This document shows positions 1-11,998 of a stretch of DNA of 64,000 nt, piece by piece (the first letter of the stretch is position 1; every line of letters starts with the position of its first letter). Below the pieces are notes generated by a model that did not search any database, was not told where the DNA came from, and saw only the letters and a program-made list of their open reading frames with translations. The stretch spans positions 93,868,001-93,932,000 of the forward strand of contig JBITNC010000001.1 in the NCBI GenBank assembly GCA_050084985.1, read 5' to 3'. A program made the position numbers and the translations under genes. Source of the DNA: Nageia nagi. Its lineage: Eukaryota; Pinophyta.

Positions 1-1237
1 ACAAAGAAAAGAAAATCCTATCCCTAGCAAATCACATCCATCAGATCTACATCAATGATGTTTATTACATTTGCCAAACTAAGAAAAGATAATAGACTAA
101 AATTAACCTTGAAAACTTTTTTAGTATTTCGACCATAACTTTTTACTTAGGTGTTCGTTTGAGCCCATTTTTTATCTAGATTACATAGATTTTGAAGCTC
201 TATGATTTTGTTACATCTTCATTATAGGAGACGTTCAAGGCTGAAAATGTCATCTTATGGGTCAAATTTTTATTTTAATGTATGGTTGACCATATTTCCA
301 ACACTATAATTGATATTTTAATATGTGCTTAGGCCTCTCCTTCATATTGTTCATCATGACCATCATATTATATAATAGATGATGATATTGTTTGAGTTAC
401 CACTCTTGCATCAACTATAAGTAGGTAATTATCCATTGTATTATTATGCTCCATGTCATGCCAATATCATCTTCCCTTAAACAAGGACCCGCATGACTTA
501 TATTATCAATATACAAATGAACCACATAGAAAAATTGAGAATCTCTTCATCTTTAAGTACATCATATCTAACATAATGCATATTATATTTAGTGATATTA
601 TGTAGTTAGAAACTAAACTTTTAAATACTAGCTTATGATGATGGAACACCACTGCCATGTCTCATTTAATAATCTTATCTTTTTAAGTTCTTATAAACTT
701 TATTCTATCCTTCATCCATTTTATGATTACCATTCCACACATATATCTTAGAAACCACCTATTGCCTAATATTAATGCATTAATAGTTTTATTAGTATCA
801 CTCAACTCCTTTCAAGTTGATAACCCTATTTATATATTAATGGATTAAATTAAGATTTAATTTTCTGTCAAAAAAATTGATTGATTAAATAATTAATATA
901 TACTTTTAAGATTAAATATAAATTTAAGACACCTCAAAACAATAATAATAACTTTAAAATAATTTAAAAAGATATATGCAAAACTCAAACATTGAATTAT
1001 TAAATAATTATATAACCATTCAAGAGCATAGTCATAAGTATGATTACAACTTATTATTTTCACTATGATTACATTTATCACAAAATTATCCAATATATCT
1101 AAAAGAAATAACTTGGAATTCCTTTCATACGAAAATTTAGAATTCCGAAACTAACAGAAACCCAACCGTTTGAAACCCAGATCACAAAACACTTTGTGAA
1201 TCGTATAGGATGAGTTCCTCAAACGCATAGATCCAAC
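1..1237. other. AT-rich intergenic DNA
   Basis: No coding region, LTR or RNA gene could be supported here. The DNA is AT-rich with short ORFs only. The right part should contain the 3' UTR and polyadenylation region of the minus-strand acyltransferase gene that ends at 1238. Confidence 0.6.
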
Positions 1238-4079
1238 CTATTTTTCTTTGCTCCTTCTCAGAAGCCCAAGCAACGGATTCAGCTTAAAAGCCTTCGACGA
1301 AATCCTGGAAGAAGCAGAAGACACAGTCCCGTCGTTACCTGCAAGTATATTGTATTTATCTCGACGAGTATAGTTGGTGCATTCATATCCAAGCGTTTCA
1401 GCCAGTATTTTCTGCACATAGTTTGCCACCTCGTCAGGACTTCTCCCCGCCGAGCACGTTAACTCCCAAGGAAGTTGCTTTAAGAACGTCACCTCATAAA
1501 CTGGCCATGGATTCATGAAGAAGAAAAATGGGTCCATGGCTTTCCACCCCCTAGCCGTGGTTCCATGGAAGAGGTTAACCCTGTAATTCATGGCCACCGG
1601 CACTATTTGATCCGCAAGTTCTGCGAAAAGAGAGCTAAATCTCAATAAAAATGGCTCCCTGCAAGTTGTGCCTTCCGGGCACACTACCAGGTCCCCTTTC
1701 TGCAGAAGTTGCTGTATATTGAAGCCGTCATGGTCACGATCGCGGCTTAGACGGACCGTCGGGATGGGGGAGAGGATTTCTGAGAGCCGGGAAATTGAGT
1801 AGGTGACTGCCGGAATTCTTCGTTTTAGGGCTACGGAGAGTATGACGGGGTCTAGCAGGGTTCTGTGCGTGCACACGAAGAGAACGCCGGCGGCGGATGT
1901 TTTGGATTTGGAGGGCATGGGTGGTGTGCCTTTTACGACTATTTTGCCTCCGAATAAAGAAGAGGTGTGGTGAATTGCCCACACTGGCATGACAAACCCG
2001 GCAAAGATGCGAATTAGGGCTAGTATTATTCCTAACGGGATGTAGAGGAGGATGAGAAGGGATATTAAGGGTGTGGGGCGCTGAAACAGACGGCCGTCGT
2101 GAAAAATCACCGGAGGTGGTTTGGGGACTACGTTATCTGCTGTGATCGTTGATTGTTGTCGCTCGTTGAGTGGCACAGTGTAACTCTCCTGAAAATAGCA
2201 AAAATAACAAATAATGTCAGCTTATCTAAATTTAGAGTGTTCGAAATCTTTTATCTGTTCCAACTCTTCTAAATACATAAGAAAAGACATTGTCATGCAC
2301 TGTGAATTATAAATTGGCTTTTAAATATGTAAAAACAATTTAGTTCAACCTCCATGGATGCTACTGACGTTGATGAAGTTTTACTATTAAATATTATAAA
2401 ATCACTCAAGAGCGTAGTTCAACCTCCATGGATGCTGTTGACGATGATTAAAGTATTTTTCGTTAAAAAGGCTTCTCTTTTAATATTTGGAGAGGGATGC
2501 GTAAATTTCATAGTTTCGTCTTGTTTGAATGGATAATATTTTTTTTGGTTGATAAATGTTTTGAAGAAATGTATTTAAATTCTATAACATACTAATATGG
2601 AATCTAAACTCACTTCTACAATGAAAATTACTCATTCTATCGTTTCATTGAACAAAGATTTCAATAGATAAACTATTGAACAGATAAATTGCCAATTGAA
2701 ATGTGAATTTTAAGGTCTGTTACTCACAGTGGAGGAGGCATGTCTTCAATTCTTGATTTGTAAAACAACGTGAAGATATGTCTGCGTTATTTATAATTTA
2801 CATTTTGTTAACAACGCTAACATCCAACTTTTTAACAATGGTCATGTATCTTGAATTAGGTGACATTTCCTTTAAACTTGTGTTTGATTCCTGGCGTCTG
2901 CTGATTATCTCATATAAAAATAATTCACAAGCAAATCATTAATACTATCAGTTAGAAGTGGTTTTGATGAACGAAAGGATGGTATAATGATTAAGATATT
3001 ATATTAAAAAGATATTTACAATTTTTTTTACTATACTATATTCTACATAATCAATACTATAATCAACTATTTTCGTAAGATAATCAATTATTTTCATGCT
3101 ATGATCAACTAATTCCATAGGATAATAAAAAAATCCCACCACTCACCCATCAAACACAACGTAGACTTCTACAATACTTTCATTTTGTTGGCTTCACAGA
3201 GTTGGATTTATATTGTATATAATCACTCAAATGCCACAAGATCCACTCGCCTTATAATATTTCAAAGCAAATATTGGTGAATTCAAGACAGAAATCACAA
3301 CCTGGTTGAAGTTATTCTGCTAATTTGAGTGGTGCATTGCATACTACTTGAATAGAAAGCTTCCGAAACCAATATTCATGGTCAGCTAATGCAAGAAAAC
3401 TGTTTCAAATCCCATGTAAAATAAAACTGTCATCTCAGGGCCAGATTATAACAAGTTTCCGTTTACATACCTTGCAAAGACCCATGAATGAACGTTCGAA
3501 TCCGATTTCTCGTCCGATTCCCAAAGCGGGCGCTGCATCTCCAAACACAGCTTTCACAGCAATTCTTTTCCGCACTCCGACAAGAACCCCGGGCACCTTC
3601 ACAAAACCAGTAGCACGTCCATACCTGTTCACCTCAATCTCCGTCCCAATAACTTCCTCCGCCTGCAGATGCCTCTTCGCAAACGATTCCACCATCACCC
3701 TCGGACTCGAAGTCACCACCACTCTCTTCCCAAACGAACGAAACACCCTCCACACATCGCAATTCAACTCCTCCATATAAAACTTGGACAAAACCGCTTT
3801 CGCCACAGATTCGATCTCCGAAACCCTCAGCCCCGCCAGCGTCACGAATATCAAAACCTTGATACCCACCGTCTCAGAAACAAAACAATAAAAGAATGCA
3901 TATACAGGCCAGCTGAATAACACCAGAGCAAAACGCACAAATCCGGAGGCCTCGAAGGCCACCAACATGAAGTAAGAGAAAACATTACTATCATACAGTA
4001 GGCTTCCTTCTAGATCAGAAACCACAGACTGGGTTTCTCTCCCTTCAGTTCTACAGTTTTCCAGTGTGCTGTGATCCAT
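1238..4079 (-). CDS. sn-2 glycerol-3-phosphate acyltransferase, GPAT1/5/7-like, two exons
   Basis: Exon 1 is 3471-4079 (203 codons) and exon 2 is 1238-2188 (316 codons plus stop), giving a predicted 519 aa. The intron 2189-3470 starts GTATGT, ends TTTTCAG and is phase 0. The ATG at 4079 has A at -3 and G at +4. The N-terminal third is a HAD phosphatase-like domain: motif I is SDLEGSLL (residues 21-28) and a late GD pair lies at 180-181. Hydrophobic segments lie near 34-64 and 243-272. The acyltransferase blocks are [10 protein letters not shown] (308-317), [10 protein letters not shown] (about 373-382) and IVPVAMN (398-404). Land-plant GPATs of this family move acyl groups from acyl-CoA to the sn-2 position of glycerol-3-phosphate at the ER for cutin or suberin. 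Motif I has Glu in place of the second Asp, and motif III lacks its second Asp, so the phosphatase step is probably absent, as known for the GPAT1/5/7 side of the family. No frameshift or stop is seen. The exact clade is inferred. Confidence 0.95.
2341..2450. repeat. two-copy direct repeat inside the GPAT intron
   Basis: The 22-base string starting TAGTTCAACCTCCATGGATG occurs at 2341 and again at 2415, a period of 74 bases, with similar sequence continuing for about 15 bases. It makes a short spurious ORF. It is a local intronic duplication with no evident function. Confidence 0.8.
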
Positions 4080-5639
4080 GTTTGCATGCGCTTTGTCCTT
4101 TGAATTTCAGATCTTTGTTCTTCTAAACATCACCTACATTCTTGAATTTCCGTTTCATCCAACGTATCTTATAATTTGTTTATGTGCTTTGACTAGCGGA
4201 AGTTTTTAAAATCCACACGCAATGGCGTTCTGGTAACCATCCGCACCAACTCCTGAAACAAGCGCCGGAGTAGCCCATGTCGAATACGGATGTTGAGGAA
4301 GAATTTTGATTGCAGATTTCTGCATGGCATCAGATTCTGGGTTGATTTTTTTTTTTTGGGCGATTAAACTATAGCGTGCTTCTCGTTTTGTGCTGAATTT
4401 CTTACGCAATTGCAATCCTTCACGAAGACGGAGTTCACGGCACGCTAGTTTTTTATGGTTAGCTCTTTCTACCAACTTTCTTCCAACCTTTACCTCGTAT
4501 ACTCAGACAGGACGACTTCCTTCCTATTCACCACCTTTCATATATCTTTGATATATTAAAAAATCATCAAGAGATATCATTTCTATCCATATATATTTAT
4601 TTGAAGTTGACTATTATTTTTTAAATAATAAAGTTGATTTTTTTTTTTTTAAATATTGAAGTTGATTTTTAATAGACGGATTCACATGTGATATTTTGGT
4701 TCTTCATTCCACCTCGATTGCAACTATAAGAACACTTCTCAATGGTAATAAATGATTATCAATGAAATAAACAATAGGAATAATATTAGAAAAAGAATAT
4801 AAGAATATATAATAAATATAAAATTGTAAATTGGATTTGGAAAGTTTAAGTTCAAATCTCACTACTTTTGAGTACAAAGATCATGATAAAAAGTCATGTT
4901 GAGTTATACTAGATATGGTCAGGATCAAGTGCAATTCTTCGATGACTTTGATAGAAGAGATAACCCACATCCTTACCCCCCACTTGTAGCTTCTAAGTTG
5001 AAGATAACTTTCCCAAAAAGTGGTTTCCAAATGAAAACTTATGAATAAATAAATTTAATCATGATAATAATGTTAATTTTTTAATATATAATCATCGATA
5101 AAATAGTATTATGAAATATAATGAATTTATCCACTACTAACATAGTTTAATGGTGAACAAAAATATATTACTATATAACTATTCAATAAAAAATGAAAAC
5201 AGGTAAAGAAATGGAAAATACGAAAGAAGTTCGTGCCAAAAAATAGAAAATTAGGCAAAAAATGGACAAACAACAAGGAAAAGATAATAAACTTAGGAAA
5301 AATACATGGTGCATTAAAAATAATAAAGAATATGTAATTTCTTTAATATTTTTCTATAAAATATTCTTATCCAATTATCATAAATGATTAAATCATTCCC
5401 ATAAATGACTATATCATCTACCAAAATATTCATGATGTAAAATTTAAAGAAAATGATAGTAGATTGTAGTTCATGTCCATAAATCATAACATCGATATAT
5501 GAAAATAAAATTCATCTACAAAATGTATGTCAAATCAAGATGTTTGCTCATAAAATCATAAATCATAAGTGTACTACTATTGTCTCATAGACTAATAATG
5601 CCACTAAAATAACTAAATAAAATATCTTATGAGTCATGA
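4080..5639. other. intergenic; GPAT upstream region
   Basis: The part next to 4080 should be the promoter and 5' UTR of the minus-strand GPAT gene; an AT-rich TATAAG-like string near 4165-4175 is a weak TATA candidate. A short minus-strand ORF at 4206-4475 has no recognisable domain and runs through an A-tract. At about 4838-4890 the string AGTTCAAATCTCAC resembles a pol III B box, and a related string occurs at 39751. The rest is AT-rich with nothing supported. Confidence 0.5.
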
Positions 5640-7406
5640 ATCATCAATGTGTGTGTTCTGGGGCTCTAGCCCTTTTACTAATCAATAGGTTGCCACTACT
5701 ACCACCACCACCATGTGCTCCACTAAAAGGTGTAGTAGGAGATTGAGAAGGTGCTCTCGTAGGAGTAGGAGAACTATTATGAGGTAATCCTAAACTACTA
5801 GAACTGCCACCAACACTCTTGAGGGTCCTTTTACTTTTCTTGTAATATCGAACAAGTGGCTCGTCATCCTTAAGCTCACTCTCAATGACTTGGTAAACCT
5901 AACACTTATAAACCTATTGAGATTCAATACCATGATTAAACGATCAAAATGTTGAGGATCCTCCTCCTCCTTTCCCTCGTTTGCAAGTTCATCTATCTCC
6001 TTCTCTATGTCAATACATTCTTCTCAAAATGCTTCATGTAACTCTTCCTTTGGATCAACCACTACATCCATTAGAGGTTCATCACTGTAAAAAAAGGAAA
6101 AAAAAAGTCAACATTCATAGGACCTATTAAGAGTTTTTAAATATCACATGTAGGGGATGGAAGTAGAATGAAGAAATAAACCTAAATAAAGGATCAATGA
6201 TATACAAGTTAATGGACTCATCCTTATCCTTCTTTTGCAGTTACCTCACATACAATCACAAGTTGAGATAAATGTACAAAATATCATTCAAGTGTTCTAT
6301 TGTCAACCTAATAACATAAAATAAATTTCATCATAATGAGAACTAATAAGTAAGAAGTGTCCATTGATTTTTGAAAGTTGAAAGGAACCAAAATTGAAAT
6401 GAATCAAATTACTAACCTACTATGCTTCTTGGAGTGAATTTTTTCAAATACTCTATAATTGCGTTAGCATCCTAAAATGCTACATGTTTGGCTAAGGATG
6501 TAAATGGCAAATCTTTGCAACTCAGGTGTTTCACTCCCAAAATTCATCCATCGTAATTCTAAAAAATGAAGTAGTGAAGAAAATTAGAAAATATTAAATA
6601 TTAAATGCCTAAATGTATTACCTTATAAATTTAAAATTATAAATATAAAGTTAAAACTTAAGATTTTAAAGTATAAAAAAATTGTAAATAATGAACTTTG
6701 AACTATTCTCATATGAAGAGATCATGAAACATGCCTCTCTAATAGATTGATAACCAAAGAGACCTCTTGAGTGCTTGTATATCTCAAGCTTCTTGAAGAT
6801 TTTGGATTGAGTGGTGGGATAGTGAACCATACCATCTATGCATTTTTTTAGCTTCAAGTTAACATTCAAGATGGTGCCTACTCCATGAATAGGGTTATAC
6901 AAAGATAGGTTTCAAGATGGTCCCTTTTCCATGAATAGGGTTATACAACATATTCCAATATCGTTCATCAATGAGAGCCCAAAACTCCATGTCCTTGTTA
7001 CTAAACTCATTATCCTAATCAAGGTGGTTAATATAATAATACATTATGGTCTCCTTGGCCCTAACCATGGCCTCATACAAATAGCCCATATTGGATCTAT
7101 CATTATCAACCAAATGGAAGACTCATACAAGTGGTGCAAACATGCTATAAATCTCTTTAAGTATAGTCTACAATTCATCCCTGGCTATCAAAGAAGATAC
7201 TGTTATGGTCTCTAGCCTTATGTTCATGGCAATATCACTCCACTATCTAAAAATAAATATTGAACATAGCTTATGCATGTTCCTAAATATCAACCAAATA
7301 TGGATAAAATTGGAGATAAAACGTGTAACTCCTAGGTGCAACAAGTCCTTGTCATTGGTGTACCTCCTCATCATGCAAAAATAATGGTTTTATTATAAAT
7401 GTACCT

Positions 7407-7466
7407 GGTAAGATAAGATAAGATATATATTTTAAGATATGATAAGATAAGATAAGATAAATTTAC
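7407..7466. repeat. AAGAT/GATAA microsatellite
   Basis: Two runs of a 5-bp unit (AAGAT, GATAA phase) are separated by a short AT stretch. This is simple-sequence DNA inside the hAT relic. Confidence 0.85.
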
Positions 7467-8283
7467 CTCATGATTATCCTTGCTTTTTCAACCACCTCTC
7501 TCACCTAAGGTATTTTGCTTATATCCTCCAGAATAAGATAAATGCACTGACAAACATATGGAGTCTAGTACAAGGAGGGATAAATATTCATAAGTTTATT
7601 ACCCACTGAAACATAACTAGAAGCATTATTTATGACCACCTAGATAATGTTCTCCACCCCTACCTCCTTCACAAACTAATCTAATAAATTACATAACAAG
7701 TTTGCATCTTTTGCCTTACTAGATGCATTTATCGATTTCTTTAATATTATGTCATATTTTAAGTACACCATAAAATAATTAGGATTTTTCTCTTATTATC
7801 TGACCACTCATTAGATAATATGGTGCAACCCATTATCTTTCAAGATTCTTCAATATAACCAATTCTAAAAATAAATAAAATAAAATAACTAAATAAAAAA
7901 AGTATTTATAATACTACAAATAAAGTATAAAGATATATTAAAAAATTTTATAATTAAAATTTAATATGTACCTTTTTTGGACTTCCTGCTTAAAATCCCA
8001 CATGAGAGACCCTTGCATTTTTGCATGAGTGGATGCCACATACCCAGGCCTGACCATGACCACTGCATCCATCAATGGTTGGATCAAAGTAGCTTTTTTC
8101 TTCTCCTTTTCCAATATACTAATAATATATGGTTGGGCTTTAGGAGTTTTTTATGGCTAAAAGTAGGAATCGATTTCAACCCCTCTACTTCTAGTAGGTT
8201 TACTTGTACTTGCACTTATGGGAGCATGTAAGAAGTTAGGTCTAGTAAAATTGGACATGGATGAACTCAAAAATATTTCAAAT

Positions 8284-8537
8284 AGAATAGGATCTCGTGT
8301 TGTAAAAATCAAGATCCTATTTTGTTTTGATTTCTTAAGCTAAAATGAAAACACAATCCCGATCTATGGTTTAGGAACTTGAACAAAATAGGATCTCATT
8401 TTGAAAAACTATAAATTTATACAAAATAGGATCTCATTCCTTTTCACATGGATCCATTGAACTTTAAATAATAGGATCTCAGTATATAACGGGATCCTAT
8501 TCGTATCGGGATCATGTTTTATAATAGGATCCTATTC
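8284..8537. repeat. cluster of ATAGGATC-type motifs
   Basis: Within 250 bases there are at least eight GGATC-centred strings: AATAGGATCTC-like copies near 8286, 8386, 8424 and 8469; complementary AGATCCTATT or GGATCCTATT forms near 8312, 8490 and 8527; and a partial copy near 8449. The copy near 8522-8536 is the palindrome AATAGGATCCTATT. It lies between the BED and DUF659 parts of the hAT relic. The cause is unknown: a degraded tandem repeat or clustered protein sites are both possible. Confidence 0.6.
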
Positions 8538-9790
8538 CAAATTTAAAATTTGCTTCCCTCAGGGTTTGCCTTGTATTTTAGCTTCGAAGAGGCATGGTGA
8601 GCCAATCCTCAACCTTGGACATGCACATACAAGTTCCTATCAATGGTGATGGAAAAATTTGATTTTCAATGTGTATTTGATAATCATTTTTATAGAATTT
8701 TTTTATGAAATTAAAAACATTATAGATGACAGAGTGTAGATTTCAAATATATAAGTTTTTTTACAATTGGATTATATTTTATATTTTTCAATTAATTTTC
8801 AATTAAACTTATCCATAAACTTGAAAAAGTAGGTTGTCTTATTTTTTTAGTAACTTTTTATTTTTTAGAATTATGAAAAATATTATATGAAAATATTCTA
8901 CACATAATTCTGTACTAAATAAAAAATAAATTTCTAAAAAATGATAAGTTTAGGTCAAGTTATGTTAGCCCAACAAAAGCACTATTAAAAACTGTAATTG
9001 CCAATAAAAAATTAATAAAATTTTTTTTATCAAAAATGAAGAAAAAATATTCTCAACATTCTTCAATGTCTTAACTATCTTTTTCCAAAATAATTCTAAA
9101 AAATACTTTAATTTAATTCAAATTATGTTGGCCCAACAATTATTGGTATGGTCATAAAATAATAAATTTTAAATAGTGGTTTTTATACATGCCTATCAAA
9201 ATTTAATTTCTATCATATATATATTAGAATAAATTACATATTTGAAGTCTAGACTTGGAGAACTACATTTTTATTGAAGTGAACTTTTCAAGATTCCATC
9301 TCTAAGTGCTTCAAATTTTGAGATCAATTATGACTAAATGGAAAATAAAAGAAAAAGCATACACCTTTTGGCTATAAAGTTGACCCATATTCTTGCACTT
9401 ACCCTTATATTTGGATTTTAAAAAGTTGTACTTATAGAAAAATAGCTTATCTATCCTAGCATCATTCAAAATACTTGTTTCCTTTCTCTTTTCTCTATGA
9501 TAGAATACAAGGCTCTAATTGCATCCAAGGTAGATTTGGACCTGAATTTGGATAATTATCCACATCTATCCTTGGTCTTCCAAAAATATTCTCTATGAAC
9601 CTTGTAATTATTCTCCAAATAGGCTTGTTACAAATATTACACTTGAAATATGTTGAATTACCTTGAACCCCCTCCAATGGAGTCACATATTGCCAAAATT
9701 TGTCCAACTCTTTAGGCATTTTGCAAGTGAAGAAATAAAGCTTCCAACTTTGAACAACCTCCTCTAAAAATGATCCCCTCTTCATCTCCC

Positions 9791-11480
9791 AAGCCTACAA
9801 GTAACAAATGAGCTAAACCCCCCCTTTTTGCCTTCAAAACACCTTCAATTGATGTCTAACTAGATCTCACATATTCACAATGTATTCAACATTTTTATGG
9901 TATATTTTGGCCATTTAAATGTCAAATATGAAAAGTACTGTGAGATTGATTTTTTTTCACATTTTCCTCTTATCCACCAGCATTTTTGAGGCTCATTCAA
10001 TTTTTTTAGGCATACAAATGGTAAATACAATTGGTACGAGAATGGAATTTGAGTTGCTAATTTTTTACATTTTTTGATATTTTTTAGGATTATACACATT
10101 TTTAAGCATATTTAATTTTTAGATAAACCTTGCATTTTTGGGCTTTTTTCTATTTTTCTGGCATTTAAATGATCGTACTTTGCTAGGGAGAAAGTGACAT
10201 TTTTACTTTTTTTGGATGAAAATACAATTTTAAAAATTAACAAATACATTGTATTTGGTGTTTATACAATATTTTTTATTCTATGGATTTAACATAACAT
10301 TGAAATAATATGTACCATATCTTTTTTATCTCCATTTAATTAGAGCTACAAATCTAGCTACATTTGTAATCAATATACCAAGTTTTTTGTTTATAGAAAT
10401 ATTTTTATCAATCTAACTTTAAAATAGGAATTAAGACTTGTACTCCATAAAAAAATATTTATATTTGTGATTTTATTCCTTTTTTGATTCTAATATATCC
10501 TCAAGATGTGATTATCAATTGATTTTAATGCTTACTTAAGTTACTCTTTTAAGTATTTTTGGAATCTTTCCTTTTACGTTTCTTTTTTCATTGCTACTTG
10601 GGGATTCTTCATCTTATTTAGTATTTGTTTGATGCTAACATGCTTAGCATCTATTTTTTTCAACTTACTCCTCATTTTAATACAACTCTTTTAATTCATT
10701 AATAATCCTTCAATTACTTTCTCCTCAATGATTTTAATATCATTCATTGTCCCTTATAGTTGTGATTTTCCACCTTCTTTACTCAACATGTACTTTATGG
10801 CTTCCCCCTTATGAATTTCAATAAAATTAACTTTTTTAGATTTTTAGCTTTTTTTATCTCTTATATTTGATGTCTTTTCAACTTCTTCCTTAACATTCTT
10901 TATTACTATGATAAGCTCTTTAAGGTATTATTGCTATGAAGAAAAGGCTCAAAGTCATTTTTCTACTTCCTACTTTTGTAAATTTTCTTCAATAAAATAT
11001 TAATTTTCTTTTATCACCTTATTCAAAGCTACCAAGGTATAAGGGTACTGTCTAAATAAGTAATAATACTCATAGTAATACTAATAATGAAATGGGATAT
11101 TCTCATAATCAACTTTTAATCTCTTAATTATCATATCCCTATCTTATAGATGAACATTATCAAGATGTGACTTTTAATATTTATATTAATACATATTCAA
11201 GCATAAATAATAAATATACATTCCATAATTATGTTTGAAGAATACAAACTAGCTAATTAAATATTTAATTGCCTTAAATATATGGATATTCTAGAATTCA
11301 AAGGATACTCTAGTCCAAACTAGTACCTCCAATAAAAGCTATTTTATCATATTAAATCATGTCTACATGATTTTATAAAAAATTCTAACTCTTTCAAGAA
11401 ATCAATTTCCTTCTTCAAACATATCAAATTGATCCTCTTTATTTTTAAAAGCCACTAGAAAATAACCACAACAGTAGATG
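9791..11480. other. AT-rich DNA, nothing recognised
   Basis: No domain, LTR or RNA gene was recognised. The minus strand from about 10500 to 11000 is Lys-rich in translation and full of stops, so it may be a very old coding relic, but no family could be named. Confidence 0.5.
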
Positions 11481-11485
11481 TTAAC

Positions 11486-11984
11486 TGTTGGAATGTATAA
11501 TGCATTATTTTAAAGGTTTTGTAATAATCTTCTATGTAAGTTCACTAATATTTAAGAGTATCATTTGATACCTGAAGTATTTAAGTGAATATGATAATGT
11601 AACTTGTCCTACACTCCATGTCATGAGCATGCCCCTTGGGTAAAAGGATGTGCATGTCATGCTTTTGTACATTGGGTAAAAGGATGATCCAAAGAGGGAT
11701 TTTAGTCTATAAATAGAAGAATCCCTCTTTGGATAAAATACCAATTTGTGAAGTAAAGTTATGCTAGAGGATAATCTTTAGGAGATGAGTTTAGAAGGAT
11801 TGTAAGAGTTCATATTTGTGAATGAAGTGAGATCTAGTTAGTGGATGTACTCTTAGTTGGAGGAACCACTTACATCTTAAGTTATCTTTGTGAGATTGCT
11901 TTGTGAGTTATTTAGATATGATTTGTGAGCTTTCATGTGATCTTGGAAATATAGAGTTGTTTAGTTTATATTGAAACTCCTTCA
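11486..11984 (+). repeat. 5' LTR of element A
   Basis: 499 bp, TG...CA ends, TATAAATAG at 11708-11716 as the likely core promoter. It matches the 3' LTR at 19328 over its whole length. Confidence 0.97.
11708..11716 (+). promoter_or_regulatory. TATA box in the 5' LTR of element A
   Basis: TATAAATAG sits near the middle of the LTR, where the U3/R boundary is expected. The same string is kept in the 3' LTR (19550-19558) and in both LTRs of element B on the other strand (29431-29439 and 21392-21400). Confidence 0.75.
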
Positions 11985-11986
11985 TA

Positions 11987-11998
11987 TGGTATCAAAGC
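11987..11998 (+). other. primer binding site of element A
   Basis: TGGTATCAAAGC starts two bases after the 5' LTR. It matches the complement of the plant initiator-Met tRNA 3' end except for one G-to-A change. Confidence 0.85.

Larger units (their letters stand above)
5640..9790 (-). mobile_element. decayed hAT-superfamily transposase (BED + DUF659 + hATC)
   Basis: Fragments in the right order for a plant hAT transposase lie on the minus strand. The 9495-9785 ORF has a BED-finger-like stretch (FWQYVTPLEG followed by FKCNICNKP), with the Cys pair kept and the His pair lost. About 7970-8100 reads LIQPLMDAVVMVRPGY, like the start of DUF659. About 7540-7685 reads FVKEVGVENII then VVINNASSYVSVG, the DUF659 core. 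The 6666-6902 ORF has RGLFGYQSIREA and, nearer its start, NPIHGVG. About 6400-6545 reads FGSETPELQRFAI then LSQTC, the hATC dimerisation region. A Ser/Pro/Gly-rich tail follows to about 5640. Many stops and frameshifts break it, so it is inactive. Terminal inverted repeats and an 8-bp target duplication were not found, so the outer limits are approximate. Confidence 0.85.

Noticed and set aside
1734-1982. 82-codon minus ORF
   Set aside because: It overlaps the GPAT exon in another frame.
3472-3920. Plus-strand ORFs of 83 and 102 codons
   Set aside because: Antisense to GPAT exon 1.
4206-4475. 89-codon minus ORF upstream of GPAT as an upstream exon
   Set aside because: It has no GPAT similarity, runs through an A-tract, and GPAT already has a good start at 4079.
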